The position numbers and the translations under genes were made by a program. The notes below the pieces were generated by a model. That model was given only the letters and a program-made list of their open reading frames with translations. It had not been told where the DNA came from and searched no databases. A stretch of 64,000 nt of DNA from Promicromonospora sukumoe. Its GTDB lineage: Bacteria; Actinomycetota; Actinomycetes; Actinomycetales; Cellulomonadaceae. The stretch lies in contig NZ_JACGWV010000002.1 in the NCBI RefSeq assembly GCF_014137995.1, forward strand, positions 1,178,001-1,242,000. Reading direction: 5' to 3'. Shown in pieces: positions 42,735 to 50,750 of this stretch. The first letter of the stretch is position 1, and each line of letters begins with the position of its first letter.

Positions 42735-43619
42735 CTAGGCGGGCGGCGGGAGCCGGCGGACCAGCTCCTCCAGCACGTCGCTCGTGCCCGCGTCGATCTT
42801 GACCGTCGCGTACTTGTCGCCGCGCGTGATGCCGCGGTTCACGATCACCACGGGCTTGCCCGTCTCGGCCGCGTGCCGCACGAACCGCAGCCCGCTCATC
42901 ACGGTCAGCGAGGAGCCGGCGACGAGCAGCGCTCCGGCGGAGTCGACCAGCGCGAACGCCCGCTCGACCCGCTCGCGCGGCACGTTCTCGCCGAAGTAGA
43001 CGATCTCCGGCTTGAGCACGCCCCCGCAGAACTCGCAGGGCGCCGGCTTGAAGTGCGCGGTCGACTCGATGACGGCGTCGGCATCGGGCGCGATCTCGAT
43101 GTCGGCGACGTCGCCCACGGACTCCAGGAAGCCCGGGTTGAGCGCGGTGAGCCGCTCCGCGAGGTGCGTCCGGGAGATGACCCGGCCGCAGTTCAGGCAG
43201 ATCACGCGGTCGTAGCGTCCGTGCAGGTCGATGACGGTCCGGGAGCCCGCGTCCTCGTGCAGCAGGTCCACATTCTGCGTGATGATCCCGGCGAGGATGT
43301 CCTGCTCCTCCAGCCGGACGAGCGCGCGGTGCCCGGCGTTCGGCGCGGTGCGGTCCACGTGCTGCCAGCCCACGTGGTTGCGCGCCCAGTAGTGGCGGCG
43401 GAACTCCTCGTCGCCCACGAACTGCTGGTAGGTCATGGGGCTGCGCGGCGGGGAGTCGGGGCCGCGGTAGTCGGGGATGCCGGAGTCGGTCGAGATCCCG
43501 GCGCCCGTGAGTGCGGTGATCCGGAGGCCCGAGAGCACCTCGACGGCGTCGTCCACGGTGGTGCGGGCGACCTCGACGGGCTCGGGCTGCCACGTGGTGG
43601 GGCGAGCTTGAGGGAACAC
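42735..43619 (-). CDS. Sir2-family NAD-dependent protein deacylase
   Basis: The 294-aa sirtuin has LTGAGISTDSGIPDYRG, TQNVDLLHEDAG, catalytic His in DLHGRYDRVICLNC, the four zinc cysteines (CLNC and CEFC) and GSSLTVMSGLRFV. It removes acetyl or other acyl groups from lysine using NAD. The start at GTG 43619 is chosen because TACCCT lies 7 bases upstream; the 17 codons before it would be extra. It is convergent with the transglutaminase gene. Confidence 0.92.
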   Translation of the reverse strand: MFPQARPTTWQPEPVEVARTTVDDAVEVLSGLRITALTGAGISTDSGIPDYRGPDSPPRSPMTYQQFVGDEEFRRHYWARNHVGWQHVDRTAPNAGHRALVRLEEQDILAGIITQNVDLLHEDAGSRTVIDLHGRYDRVICLNCGRVISRTHLAERLTALNPGFLESVGDVADIEIAPDADAVIESTAHFKPAPCEFCGGVLKPEIVYFGENVPRERVERAFALVDSAGALLVAGSSLTVMSGLRFVRHAAETGKPVVIVNRGITRGDKYATVKIDAGTSDVLEELVRRLPPPA

Positions 43620-43743
43620 GCCTACGAGGGTATGCCGCCCACGCCCGGACGCACCCGTGGTGTGTCCCATTTCGCACCCGCGAGCCGCTCAGTTCCGCCG
43701 GTCGGCCCGCCGGAACGCGAGCCCGGAACGCTCAGCCCCGCGC

Positions 43744-44235
43744 TCAGCCCCGCCGCGCCTCGAAGAACTCGCGGAGCAGCGCCCCGCACTCGTCCTCGCG
43801 GAACCCGCCGAGCACCTCGACCTCGTGCAGCGCCCGCTGGTCGCGCACCAGGTCCCACACGGAACCGGTCGCGCCGGCCTTCGGGTCCCACGCACCGAGG
43901 ACCAGCCGCCGCACCCGCGACTGCACGAGCGCGCCCGCGCACATCGGGCACGGCTCCAGCGTCACCACGAGCGTGCAGCCCGACAGCCGCCACTCGCCGC
44001 GCGCATCAGCGGCAGCCCGCATCGCGAGCACCTCGGCGTGCGCGGTCGGGTCTCCCGTCGCCTCCCGCTCGTTGTGCCCGACGCCGATCACCCGGCCGGC
44101 CTCGTCGAGCACCAGGGCGCCGACCGGCACGTCGCCGGTGTCGAGCGCACGCCGGGCCTCGTCGAGCGCGACGCCCATCCACCGCTCCCAGTGCGCGCGG
44201 CGCTCGGCGGCGCTCAGGCTTGAGGTGTCAGACAC
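43744..44235 (-). CDS. tadA: tRNA adenosine(34) deaminase
   Basis: The 163-aa enzyme has the zinc deaminase motifs TAHAEV (His67, Glu69) and PCPMC (Cys97, Cys100), plus RWMGVALDEARRALDTGDVPVGALV typical of TadA. It converts A34 to inosine in tRNA-Arg(ACG). The start is not obvious: an open frame extends far upstream. The best choice is GTG 44235, since TAGGGT stands 7 bases before it. Both the box and the GTG lie inside hairpin repeat copy 4, so the protein starts with residues encoded by the repeat (VSDTSSLS). Confidence 0.85.
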   Translation of the reverse strand: MSDTSSLSAAERRAHWERWMGVALDEARRALDTGDVPVGALVLDEAGRVIGVGHNEREATGDPTAHAEVLAMRAAADARGEWRLSGCTLVVTLEPCPMCAGALVQSRVRRLVLGAWDPKAGATGSVWDLVRDQRALHEVEVLGGFREDECGALLREFFEARRG

Positions 44236-44267
44236 ACAGGTCACCCTAGTGACCTGTGTGTCTGACA
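44226..44267. repeat. TGTCAGAC hairpin repeat, copy 4, overlapping the tadA start
   Basis: Arms 44226-44244 and 44249-44267 pair perfectly over 19 bp (loop CCTA). The middle of the arms reads ACACAG/CTGTGT where other copies have GTACAG/CTGTAC, a compensated change. The loop region gives TAGGGT on the minus strand, the proposed tadA -10 box. Unlike the others, it lies between divergent genes. Confidence 0.92.
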
Positions 44268-44354
44268 ACGCGGTGAGGGGGCGGAGTGTGGGACTGGCGA
44301 CTTTCCGGGCCCGCGCACCGTCGGCGCGCACGGCCGCCCGGTAGCGTTGCACCC

Positions 44355-44990
44355 ATGCGCCTTCACGTCGTCGATCACCCCCTGGTCGCCCACAAGCTGA
44401 CCGTCCTGCGGGACGAGACCACGGACTCCCCCACCTTCCGCCTGCTGGTCGACGAGCTCGTCACGCTCCTGGCCTACGAGGCCACGCGCGAGATCGCCAC
44501 CGAGCCGCACGAGGTGAAGACGCCGGTCACGACGATGACGGGCACGCGCCTCGCGTCCCCGCCGCCGCTCGTGGTGCCGATCCTGCGCGCCGGCCTGGGC
44601 ATGCTGGACGGCATGAGCCGCCTGCTCCCGACGGCGGAGGTCGGCTTCCTGGGTCTCGTGCGCGACGAGGAGACGTTCAAGGCCGTCACGTACGCGAACC
44701 GCCTGCCCGACGACCTCACCGGCCGGCACGTGTTCCTCATCGACCCGATGCTGGCCACCGGCGGCACGCTGGTCGCGGCCATCGACTACGTGCTGGAGCG
44801 GGGCGCCCGCGAGGTGACGGCGGTCTGCCTGCTGGCCGCCCCCGAGGGCATCGCCCTGCTGGAGGAGCACGTGGGCGACCGCGCGAACCTGTCGGTCGTG
44901 GTCGCGGCCGTGGACGAGCGCCTCAACGAGAAGGCCTACATCGTGCCCGGCCTGGGCGACGCCGGGGACCGGCTGTACGGCATCGTCTGA
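44355..44990 (+). CDS. upp: Uracil phosphoribosyltransferase
   Basis: This 211-aa enzyme makes UMP from uracil and PRPP. It has [14 protein letters not shown] at the start, GLVRDEETF, the PRPP-binding loop [14 protein letters not shown] and the uracil-binding end [16 protein letters not shown]. All are as in the family. It probably works with the uracil permease gene at 12138. ATG follows TAGCGT by 7 bases, so it is leaderless. Confidence 0.96.
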   Translation: MRLHVVDHPLVAHKLTVLRDETTDSPTFRLLVDELVTLLAYEATREIATEPHEVKTPVTTMTGTRLASPPPLVVPILRAGLGMLDGMSRLLPTAEVGFLGLVRDEETFKAVTYANRLPDDLTGRHVFLIDPMLATGGTLVAAIDYVLERGAREVTAVCLLAAPEGIALLEEHVGDRANLSVVVAAVDERLNEKAYIVPGLGDAGDRLYGIV

Positions 44991-44997
44991 GCCGGAC

Positions 44998-45021
44998 GGC
45001 GTCCTGCCGCGGCAGGACGCC
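44998..45021 (+). terminator. Terminator after upp
   Basis: GGCGTCCTGCC (44998-45008) pairs with GGCAGGACGCC (45011-45021) a few bases after the stop codon. No T run follows. Confidence 0.6.
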
Positions 45022-45062
45022 AGGGCAGGGCCGGCCGGGCGCCGGAGCGCCGGGGCCGGGCG

Positions 45063-48000
45063 CTAGGCCTGGTCCGGCTGCTCCTGGTTCGACGCCGGTC
45101 CGCAGACGCCGTACTTCATCCACCGCAGCCAGTTGCTGGCCGTCGGCGCCTTGACCGGGGCCGGCGACAGGTAGGCGGCCTGCTCGGCGCCGTTGGCGTC
45201 GGCCCGTCCGGTGGCCGAGGACTGCTCCGTGCCGGCCGTCGCCCCGTCGTCCGGCGTGGGCCCGGGGCCCGGCTCGCAGGTGGGCTCGGGCACCACGCAC
45301 GACTCGCCCTCGACGGAGAACGACTTGTCCACGGACAGGGGATAGCCCTCCACCTCACGGGTCAGCCGCACGGTGACGTTGCCGTCCAGGCTGAACAGGG
45401 GCTGCTGCGCGAGCTCGAACGTGGTCTGCGACCCCGCGGGGACCGTCTGCTCCGCGCTGTGCTCACCGGTGCCGTCGTGCACCAGCACGCCGCGCCAGTC
45501 CTTGCCGGTCCAGTTGCCCACGGTCGCCGTGATCTGCGCGTTCTGCTCGACGCACACCGCGTCGGTCGTCACCGTGAGCTGCGCCGCTGAAGGCCAGCTG
45601 ACCTCGGGGCAGGGCTTGAACCGGACGTCGAGCGGGCCGAACTGCTGGCCGGCCGCCGTCACGGTCACGGTGTCGGTACCCCAGGCGACCGGGAACTCGA
45701 TGACGTCGGTGGCCCCGGCGGCGACCGTGCGGGTGACGTCGCCGACGTGGAACTTCACGTCGAGCGTCGAAGCCGTGTTGTCCGCGGTGACCTGGAACGT
45801 CTGCACCGAGCGGTCCTTCGCGACGTCGAAGGTGCAGGCGCCCACCGACGTCAGGGTCCGCTCGCCCAGCGCCGGGGAGATCTGCGCGGCGTCGAAGCGC
45901 TGCGTCGGGTTGGTGGTGGGGACGATCGGGTTGGCGGGCAGGTCGCCGTCCTTGTCCGCCACGTCGCGCGAGAGGTGGAACGTGACGTCACCCTCCGGCA
46001 TGTGCGTGCGGTTGGTGTTCACCGTGAGCTCCACGTTGCCACCCGCCGCCACCGGCAGCTTCACGGTCTTCGCCGTGCCGTCGCCCACCGGCACCGACAT
46101 GAGCGCGTTCATCGACTCGTTCGTCCGGTTGGTGACCGTGCCGCGCACGCCCACCGTGCCGGCCATGTTGATGGTCTCGGCGGTCGTGTCGGCGTCCCAC
46201 GCGGGCTTGTAGCAGTCGATCGCACTGTGGCTGCCCGCTTCGACACGGGTCTCGTAGGTGCTGCCGTCCACGGCCGTGGTCAGCACGAAGACCGCCGGGC
46301 CGGCCGGCGCGCGCAGCCCGTCGTGCACCACGACCCGGGCGGAGTCGCCGGGCGCGACGTCCTTGCCCGTGGAATCCCGGCTTCCGGCCGCCTCAAGGGC
46401 GACGCGGACGACCCGGTCGGTCGTGTTCTTGTAGCTGCCGATCACCGCGGCGTCGGCCTTGTCGATGCCGCCCTCGGCGAGGCAGGAGGTGCTGATGGTG
46501 CCCGCGCCCGCGGCGGCGTTGGCCCAGGCCGACGTCGCGACCAGCGTGGCCGACGAGGCGCGGGCGTGGCCCTCGCCGAGCGCCGGGCGGACGTTCGCCA
46601 CACCGAGCTCGGTGGGCTGCGTCTTGGGCTGGTCGGCGGTGGTGATGATGTTCAGCAGCAGGTCGACGCCGCTGCCGGGCTCGATCTGCAGACCGGTGTA
46701 GGCCCCCGGGAGCGGCTGGCACAGCCAGGAGCCCGGCAGGTCGGCCGGGTTGCACTGGAGCTGGGTCTGCGCGGCGGCGGGCTTCACGCCGTCGGGCAGC
46801 GAGACGACGACGCCCCACCCCGGGGCGACCGTGGTGTCGCCGGTGCTGGTCAGGCTGATCGGCAGCGAGGCGATGCCGGGGCTGGCGAGCGAGACGTCCC
46901 TGGTCTGCGCCGACAGCTCCGGGCCGAACGCCGCGACCGTGCGACTCGGCAGGTTGGCGGCGACCGGCTCGAGACCGTCGGCCCAGACCGTGGCGCTCAC
47001 GGGGTAGGCGCCCCCGGTGTTGGCCTGCACCGGCACGACGACGGTGCGCGCGGCGCCCTGCGCGAGCTCACCGACGGAGCAGAGCAGCACGTTCGACTTC
47101 TCGGTCGGCGCGCAGATCACCGGCGCCTCCACCGGGGCGGCGGGCTCCGAGGGGGACACGCTGGGCGACGCGCTCGGCGACGCCGTGGTGTCGGTGTCGG
47201 TGGCACCGGCGGGGGCGTCGGCCTCCACCTTGGTCTCGGGCGTGGTCCCGCTGGTCGCGGTGGGGGTGGGCGTGGCCTCGGGGGTCGGCGTCGCGCTCGT
47301 CGCCGACATCAGGCGGCCGGTGCCGACGCCCGTGCCGAAGGAACCGTCCGGCTTCGTGGCCGTCAGGCCCTCCGGAAGCGTGACCTGCATCTGCGCACCG
47401 GTCGCGTCGGCGCTGCCCGTGTTCTCGACCGAGAACGACAGGTTCTGGCTCTGGCGCGCGGCGAGCGGCTGCCCGCCGTCCGCGTAGCCGACTGAGATGT
47501 ACGCGGTGTTCTCGTTGGGCAGCACGTCGGTCGGCAGCACGTCGCCGCCGTCCTTGACCTCTTCCGCGGCGCTGCCGCCCGGCAGCTCGCGCGCGTCGTT
47601 GGTGGCGATCACCGTGTCGATCAGGGGGTCGCCCTCGGGCGGCGCCGCGATCTGCAAGGCCGCGACCAGCCCGACGGCGGCGACGGCGAGCGCGCCCGCG
47701 GCCACGCTCCCACCCGTGGCGGCAGCGGCTGCGGAGGCAAACGCCCCCGCGGTGCTGGAGGCCGCGGACGAGACCGCGCCGGAGAACGAGCCGCTCGACG
47801 CGGCGCTCACCGCGGAGGCGGAGTGCGCGCTGCCGGCGGCCGCGGTCGCCCCGGCCTTCGCGGCGACGACCAGCCCGCCGATCGGGGCGCCGGCGCCGAC
47901 CAGGGCGAGGCCGCCCGCGCCGAGCACGAGCGGGGCGATCACGGTCTTCATTCCGTGCGCGACGTCGTGCAGCTCCAGCACGAGGGCGCTGCAGGTGGCA

Positions 48001-48683
48001 CAGGTGGAGAGGTGCTCGTCGATCTTGGTGGTCTCGCGCTTGGACAGGCTCGCGCGCACGTACCCGCCGAGCAGCGGGTTGACGGTGCGGCACATGTCCG
48101 ACGGCGAGTGCGTCAGGTGCTGCTGCAGGTAGCCCGCCCGCAGCGCCTCCTTGGCGCGGTAGAGCAGCGCGGAGACGCCGTTGGGGCTGAGACCGAGCAC
48201 GGGCGCGACCTGTGCCGGCTTGAGCTCGTCGACGAGCACGTACCAGAGGACCTCGCGCCACCGCTCCGGCAGGTCGACGTAGGCCTTGGCGATGACGCTG
48301 CGCTCGAAGCCGTCGAGCGCGGGGTCGTCCTTCGAGGCCACCCGGCCGAGGACCGACTCGATCTCGTCGTCGGTGCTCGGACGCGTGCGCTGGGCGCTGC
48401 GGGTCAGGTCGAACGACCGGTGGCGCACCATCGTGTACAGGTAGGGGCGGAACCCGGCGTCGGGGCCCACCCCGCGGCGCAGCATCTCGAACAGCTTGCT
48501 GAAGGCGTCGGCGACGACGTCCTCCGCGTCCGCGGGCGTGACGTACTGCCGGGCGAGGGCCCTGGCGGCCGCCGAGTGGCGCTCGTAGAGCACGCCAAAA
48601 GCGTCGCGGTCACCTGCTCTGACCTGCAGAATCAGTTCCGCGTCGCTAGGGGTCTCCCCCGTGCTGCTCTCGACTTGCCTCAC
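45063..48683 (-). CDS. ECF sigma factor fused to zinc anti-sigma, membrane segment and large ectodomain
   Basis: The single 1206-aa frame starts with sigma region 2 (about residues 20-97, DAEDVVADAFSKLFEMLRRG, FRPYLYTMVRHRSFDLTR) and region 4 (about 130-185, ERWREVLWYVLVDELKPAQV, ALLYRAKEALR). An anti-sigma zinc domain follows: Cys198, His224, Cys228, Cys231 (H-x3-C-x2-C). Hydrophobic stretches at 247-275 and 328-347 flank an Ala/Ser-rich region. The remaining ~850 residues are extracytoplasmic-like, with DUF11/Ig-like beta repeats, a Thr/Pro-rich linker (460-515) and scattered Cys pairs. The protein thus has sensor, anchor and sigma in one chain. The GTG start has no clear ribosome binding site. 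Confidence 0.85.
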   Translation of the reverse strand: MRQVESSTGETPSDAELILQVRAGDRDAFGVLYERHSAAARALARQYVTPADAEDVVADAFSKLFEMLRRGVGPDAGFRPYLYTMVRHRSFDLTRSAQRTRPSTDDEIESVLGRVASKDDPALDGFERSVIAKAYVDLPERWREVLWYVLVDELKPAQVAPVLGLSPNGVSALLYRAKEALRAGYLQQHLTHSPSDMCRTVNPLLGGYVRASLSKRETTKIDEHLSTCATCSALVLELHDVAHGMKTVIAPLVLGAGGLALVGAGAPIGGLVVAAKAGATAAAGSAHSASAVSAASSGSFSGAVSSAASSTAGAFASAAAAATGGSVAAGALAVAAVGLVAALQIAAPPEGDPLIDTVIATNDARELPGGSAAEEVKDGGDVLPTDVLPNENTAYISVGYADGGQPLAARQSQNLSFSVENTGSADATGAQMQVTLPEGLTATKPDGSFGTGVGTGRLMSATSATPTPEATPTPTATSGTTPETKVEADAPAGATDTDTTASPSASPSVSPSEPAAPVEAPVICAPTEKSNVLLCSVGELAQGAARTVVVPVQANTGGAYPVSATVWADGLEPVAANLPSRTVAAFGPELSAQTRDVSLASPGIASLPISLTSTGDTTVAPGWGVVVSLPDGVKPAAAQTQLQCNPADLPGSWLCQPLPGAYTGLQIEPGSGVDLLLNIITTADQPKTQPTELGVANVRPALGEGHARASSATLVATSAWANAAAGAGTISTSCLAEGGIDKADAAVIGSYKNTTDRVVRVALEAAGSRDSTGKDVAPGDSARVVVHDGLRAPAGPAVFVLTTAVDGSTYETRVEAGSHSAIDCYKPAWDADTTAETINMAGTVGVRGTVTNRTNESMNALMSVPVGDGTAKTVKLPVAAGGNVELTVNTNRTHMPEGDVTFHLSRDVADKDGDLPANPIVPTTNPTQRFDAAQISPALGERTLTSVGACTFDVAKDRSVQTFQVTADNTASTLDVKFHVGDVTRTVAAGATDVIEFPVAWGTDTVTVTAAGQQFGPLDVRFKPCPEVSWPSAAQLTVTTDAVCVEQNAQITATVGNWTGKDWRGVLVHDGTGEHSAEQTVPAGSQTTFELAQQPLFSLDGNVTVRLTREVEGYPLSVDKSFSVEGESCVVPEPTCEPGPGPTPDDGATAGTEQSSATGRADANGAEQAAYLSPAPVKAPTASNWLRWMKYGVCGPASNQEQPDQA

Positions 48684-48864
48684 GTCTACCCATGCTCTCG
48701 CGGTGGTCGCGCTGCCGATGACTGTCGCCGTCCAGGCAAGACTATAGAGCCAGGCGGACGATTTAGGGGGTGGAATTCCACATTTTGGGGTGACGCACGG
48801 GTGAAGTCCGCCATCTCACACCTGAAGGTGCGTCATGATGTATCCCCGTGAGGGTCCCATCATC

Positions 48865-49632
48865 ATGAGCGAGGCACAGCAGGAGGCGCGGGTGCGTGTG
48901 CACGACCTGCGCGAGCGGTGGCGCGCTACGAGTCTGGCGTCGGTTTGGATCCGGCCGAACGACTGGGAGCACCCCGCCGCTGAAGCGCTAGCAGAGGCAC
49001 TGGCCGAGGGCCGGGGCGTGATCGCGCCCGCCGAACGGCTGGGTGCCGCACGCGCCGGGGTCGGCGCCGGCATCACCGAGGCACTGGACGACGTCGCCTG
49101 CCTCTACGCCGCCTTCGGGCGCCCCACGGACGTCGGCGCGCTGCGCGCGGCGGCGATCGGCTGGGTCGGGGAGCGCGAGCGCGTGCCCTACCAGATCGCG
49201 ACGCACGATCCGTCGACCGGACTGCCCACCGGCGAGTACCTGGGCGAGCGGCTGCGCGAGACCTACGGCGTCGCGCAGCGCACGGGGACCAGCGCGGGCG
49301 AGTCCCACTGCCTGCTGGTGCTCGACGTCGGCCTCGAGAACCTCGACACCTGGCAGCGGCTCGCGCGCTCGGCCGCGATCGGCCGCACGCTGCACCAGGT
49401 GTTCGGCGAGGGACACCCGATGGCCGCCGTGGGCGACGGCACGTTCGTGGTCCTGTGCGAGCGAGGCCCGACGACGGCCGAGCTGGGACAGTCGCTGCGC
49501 CGCGTCGTGGAGCGCAACGCCGAGGTGCTCGGCCTGACGACAGAGGTGCGCCGTCCGACCCGGGTGTGGGTCGAACGGCTGCCCGGGACGCACGGCGACG
49601 CCCTGCTCCTGCTGGACCACCTGGCGCGCTGA
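48865..49632 (+). CDS. Degenerate GGDEF-like protein
   Basis: The 255-aa protein has an N-terminal helical domain and a C-terminal part that tracks a GGDEF domain: HDPSTGLPTGEYLGERLRE (for D-x-LTGLPNRxxL), CLLVLDVGLENLDTWQRLAR (for LLLLDIDxFK), and AAVGDGTFVVLCERG where RLGGDEFVVLL should be. The active-site Asp and Glu are absent, so it is unlikely to make c-di-GMP; it may bind protein or nucleotide. It is divergent from the sigma fusion. ATG 48865 is preferred to 48835; both lack a strong ribosome binding site. Confidence 0.7.
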   Translation: MSEAQQEARVRVHDLRERWRATSLASVWIRPNDWEHPAAEALAEALAEGRGVIAPAERLGAARAGVGAGITEALDDVACLYAAFGRPTDVGALRAAAIGWVGERERVPYQIATHDPSTGLPTGEYLGERLRETYGVAQRTGTSAGESHCLLVLDVGLENLDTWQRLARSAAIGRTLHQVFGEGHPMAAVGDGTFVVLCERGPTTAELGQSLRRVVERNAEVLGLTTEVRRPTRVWVERLPGTHGDALLLLDHLAR

Positions 49633-49662
49633 AGATCCTGGCTCCCTGGGGCCTTGAACCCT

Positions 49663-49700
49663 GAGGGGCCGCGCGCTCGACGGCGAGCGCGCGGCCCCTC
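49663..49700 (+). terminator. Strong terminator, shared by convergent genes
   Basis: A perfect 17-bp stem (49663-49679 with 49684-49700, loop ACGG) lies 30 bases after the GGDEF-like gene and 17 bases before the end of the convergent DUF1540 gene. Confidence 0.75.
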
Positions 49701-49717
49701 TGCCCTGCCGGACGGGC

Positions 49718-50044
49718 TCAGACCTGCTGGGTCGCACCGTTCTGCTCGAACGTGAGGCAGTCGGCGTGGCCCGGGTCCTCGGGGCCGGCGCCCACGCGGA
49801 TCGACGGCGCGTTGCACTCCAGGTTGTCGTTGTGGGTGCACTCCTCACGCTGGCAGGCGCCCACGTGGGCGATCACCTTCTCCAGGCCGCCCTTGGTGCT
49901 GAGCGGGATGAACGTGGCACAGGACGCGTCGCCCGCGTGCCCGGCGATGGTGACGGCGCCGGCGTGGCAGCCGTGGTCGTGGTTGTAGCCGCAGCCGTCG
50001 ATCGAGCACTCGACGACCTCGGGCATCTCCATCAGCGTGCTCAT
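49718..50044 (-). CDS. DUF1540 cysteine-rich protein (two domains)
   Basis: The 108-aa protein has two DUF1540 units: VECSIDGCGYNHDHGCHAGAVTI plus later C-T-F, and VGACQREECTHNDNLECNAPSIRVG plus DCLTFEQ. The pattern C-x4-C-x-YN-x4-C-x-A-x2-I fits metal binding, probably zinc. Function is not known; these proteins are often stress-induced in actinobacteria. GGAGAG precedes the ATG at 50044. Two inverted repeats of GGAAT/ATTCC type lie upstream. Confidence 0.85.
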   Translation of the reverse strand: MSTLMEMPEVVECSIDGCGYNHDHGCHAGAVTIAGHAGDASCATFIPLSTKGGLEKVIAHVGACQREECTHNDNLECNAPSIRVGAGPEDPGHADCLTFEQNGATQQV

Positions 50045-50077
50045 GGCATCTCTCCTCGCTCGGTGCATCGCTCCTGC

Positions 50078-50144
50078 GGAATGCGTCGATCGTATTCCTG
50101 AATGACAGATCGCACAGGATTGAGGAATGCCTTACCTACATTCC
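50078..50144. promoter_or_regulatory. Pair of GGAAT/ATTCC inverted repeats upstream of the DUF1540 gene
   Basis: GGAAT (50078-50082) pairs with ATTCC (50094-50098), and GGAATG (50124-50129) pairs with CATTCC (50139-50144). The two sites are spaced about 46 bases apart in an A/T-rich stretch before the gene. They may bind an unidentified regulator. Confidence 0.45.
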
Positions 50145-50208
50145 GGCAACGTTCAGGATTAACGAAAGAATTGCATTGCCGAAATGCTGGGCGAGATCCG
50201 GGGAACGG

Positions 50209-50661
50209 CTACTCCTCGCGTCGCGGGGCGGGCCGCCAGAGCACCACGGCGCCCCCGCCGCCGGCGCGGTGCTCCAGGTCCACGCGCATCGCCGCGCTCC
50301 GCACACGCTGGCCCCGCTGGACCACCACGACGTCGCCCGCGGCCGGTCCGGCGGCGAAGACGCGCCCCTCCTCCTGGACCCGCATGAGCAGGTCGCCGAG
50401 GCGCTCCTCCAGCACGGAGACGTGCGCCTCCAGGTCGAGGATGCGCTTGATCCCGGCGAGGTTGATGCCCTCGCCCTGGGCCAGGCGCTGCACCTGGAGC
50501 AGGCGTGCGACGTCGCGCCGCGAGTACCGGCGGCCGCGCCCGCGCGTGCGCCGGGGCACGACGAGACCGAGGCGGTCGTACTGCCGCAGCGTCTGCGGGT
50601 GCATCCCCGCGAGCTCGGCGGCCTTGGACACGGTGAGCACGGGTGTGTCGTCGTCGACCAT
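50209..50661 (-). CDS. hspR: HspR heat-shock repressor (MerR family)
   Basis: The 150-aa protein has VLTVSKAAELAGMHPQTLRQYDRLGLVVPRRTRGRGRRYSRRDVARLLQVQRL, the MerR-type DNA-binding region of HspR, with coiled-coil tail EAHVSVLEERLGDLLMRVQEE. It represses the dnaK operon by binding HAIR sites (found at 54389 and 54451), with DnaK as co-repressor in studied actinomycetes. It is the last gene of that operon, so it regulates itself. Confidence 0.94.
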   Translation of the reverse strand: MVDDDTPVLTVSKAAELAGMHPQTLRQYDRLGLVVPRRTRGRGRRYSRRDVARLLQVQRLAQGEGINLAGIKRILDLEAHVSVLEERLGDLLMRVQEEGRVFAAGPAAGDVVVVQRGQRVRSAAMRVDLEHRAGGGGAVVLWRPAPRREE

Positions 50662-50713
50662 GCGCTCCTCCCTGTGTCCTGTGCACGAATACGTGCGGGC
50701 AGGTTAGCCGAAC

Positions 50714-50747
50714 CCGGTGCGGCAGGGCAGGCGCCCTACCGCACCGG
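50714..50747 (-). terminator. Hairpin between dnaJ and hspR
   Basis: CCGGTGCGG (50714-50722) pairs with CCGCACCGG (50739-50747), with inner GGGC/GCCC. It follows the dnaJ stop and may partly end or process the transcript, lowering hspR output. Confidence 0.5.
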
Positions 50748-50750
50748 CCG

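Noticed and set aside
48764..48790. Palindrome GTGGAATTCCAC before the GGDEF-like gene as a sigma promoter
   Set aside because: Symmetric sites are not sigma promoters, and I could not place -35/-10 boxes for the giant sigma gene around it. It may be an operator, but support is weak.
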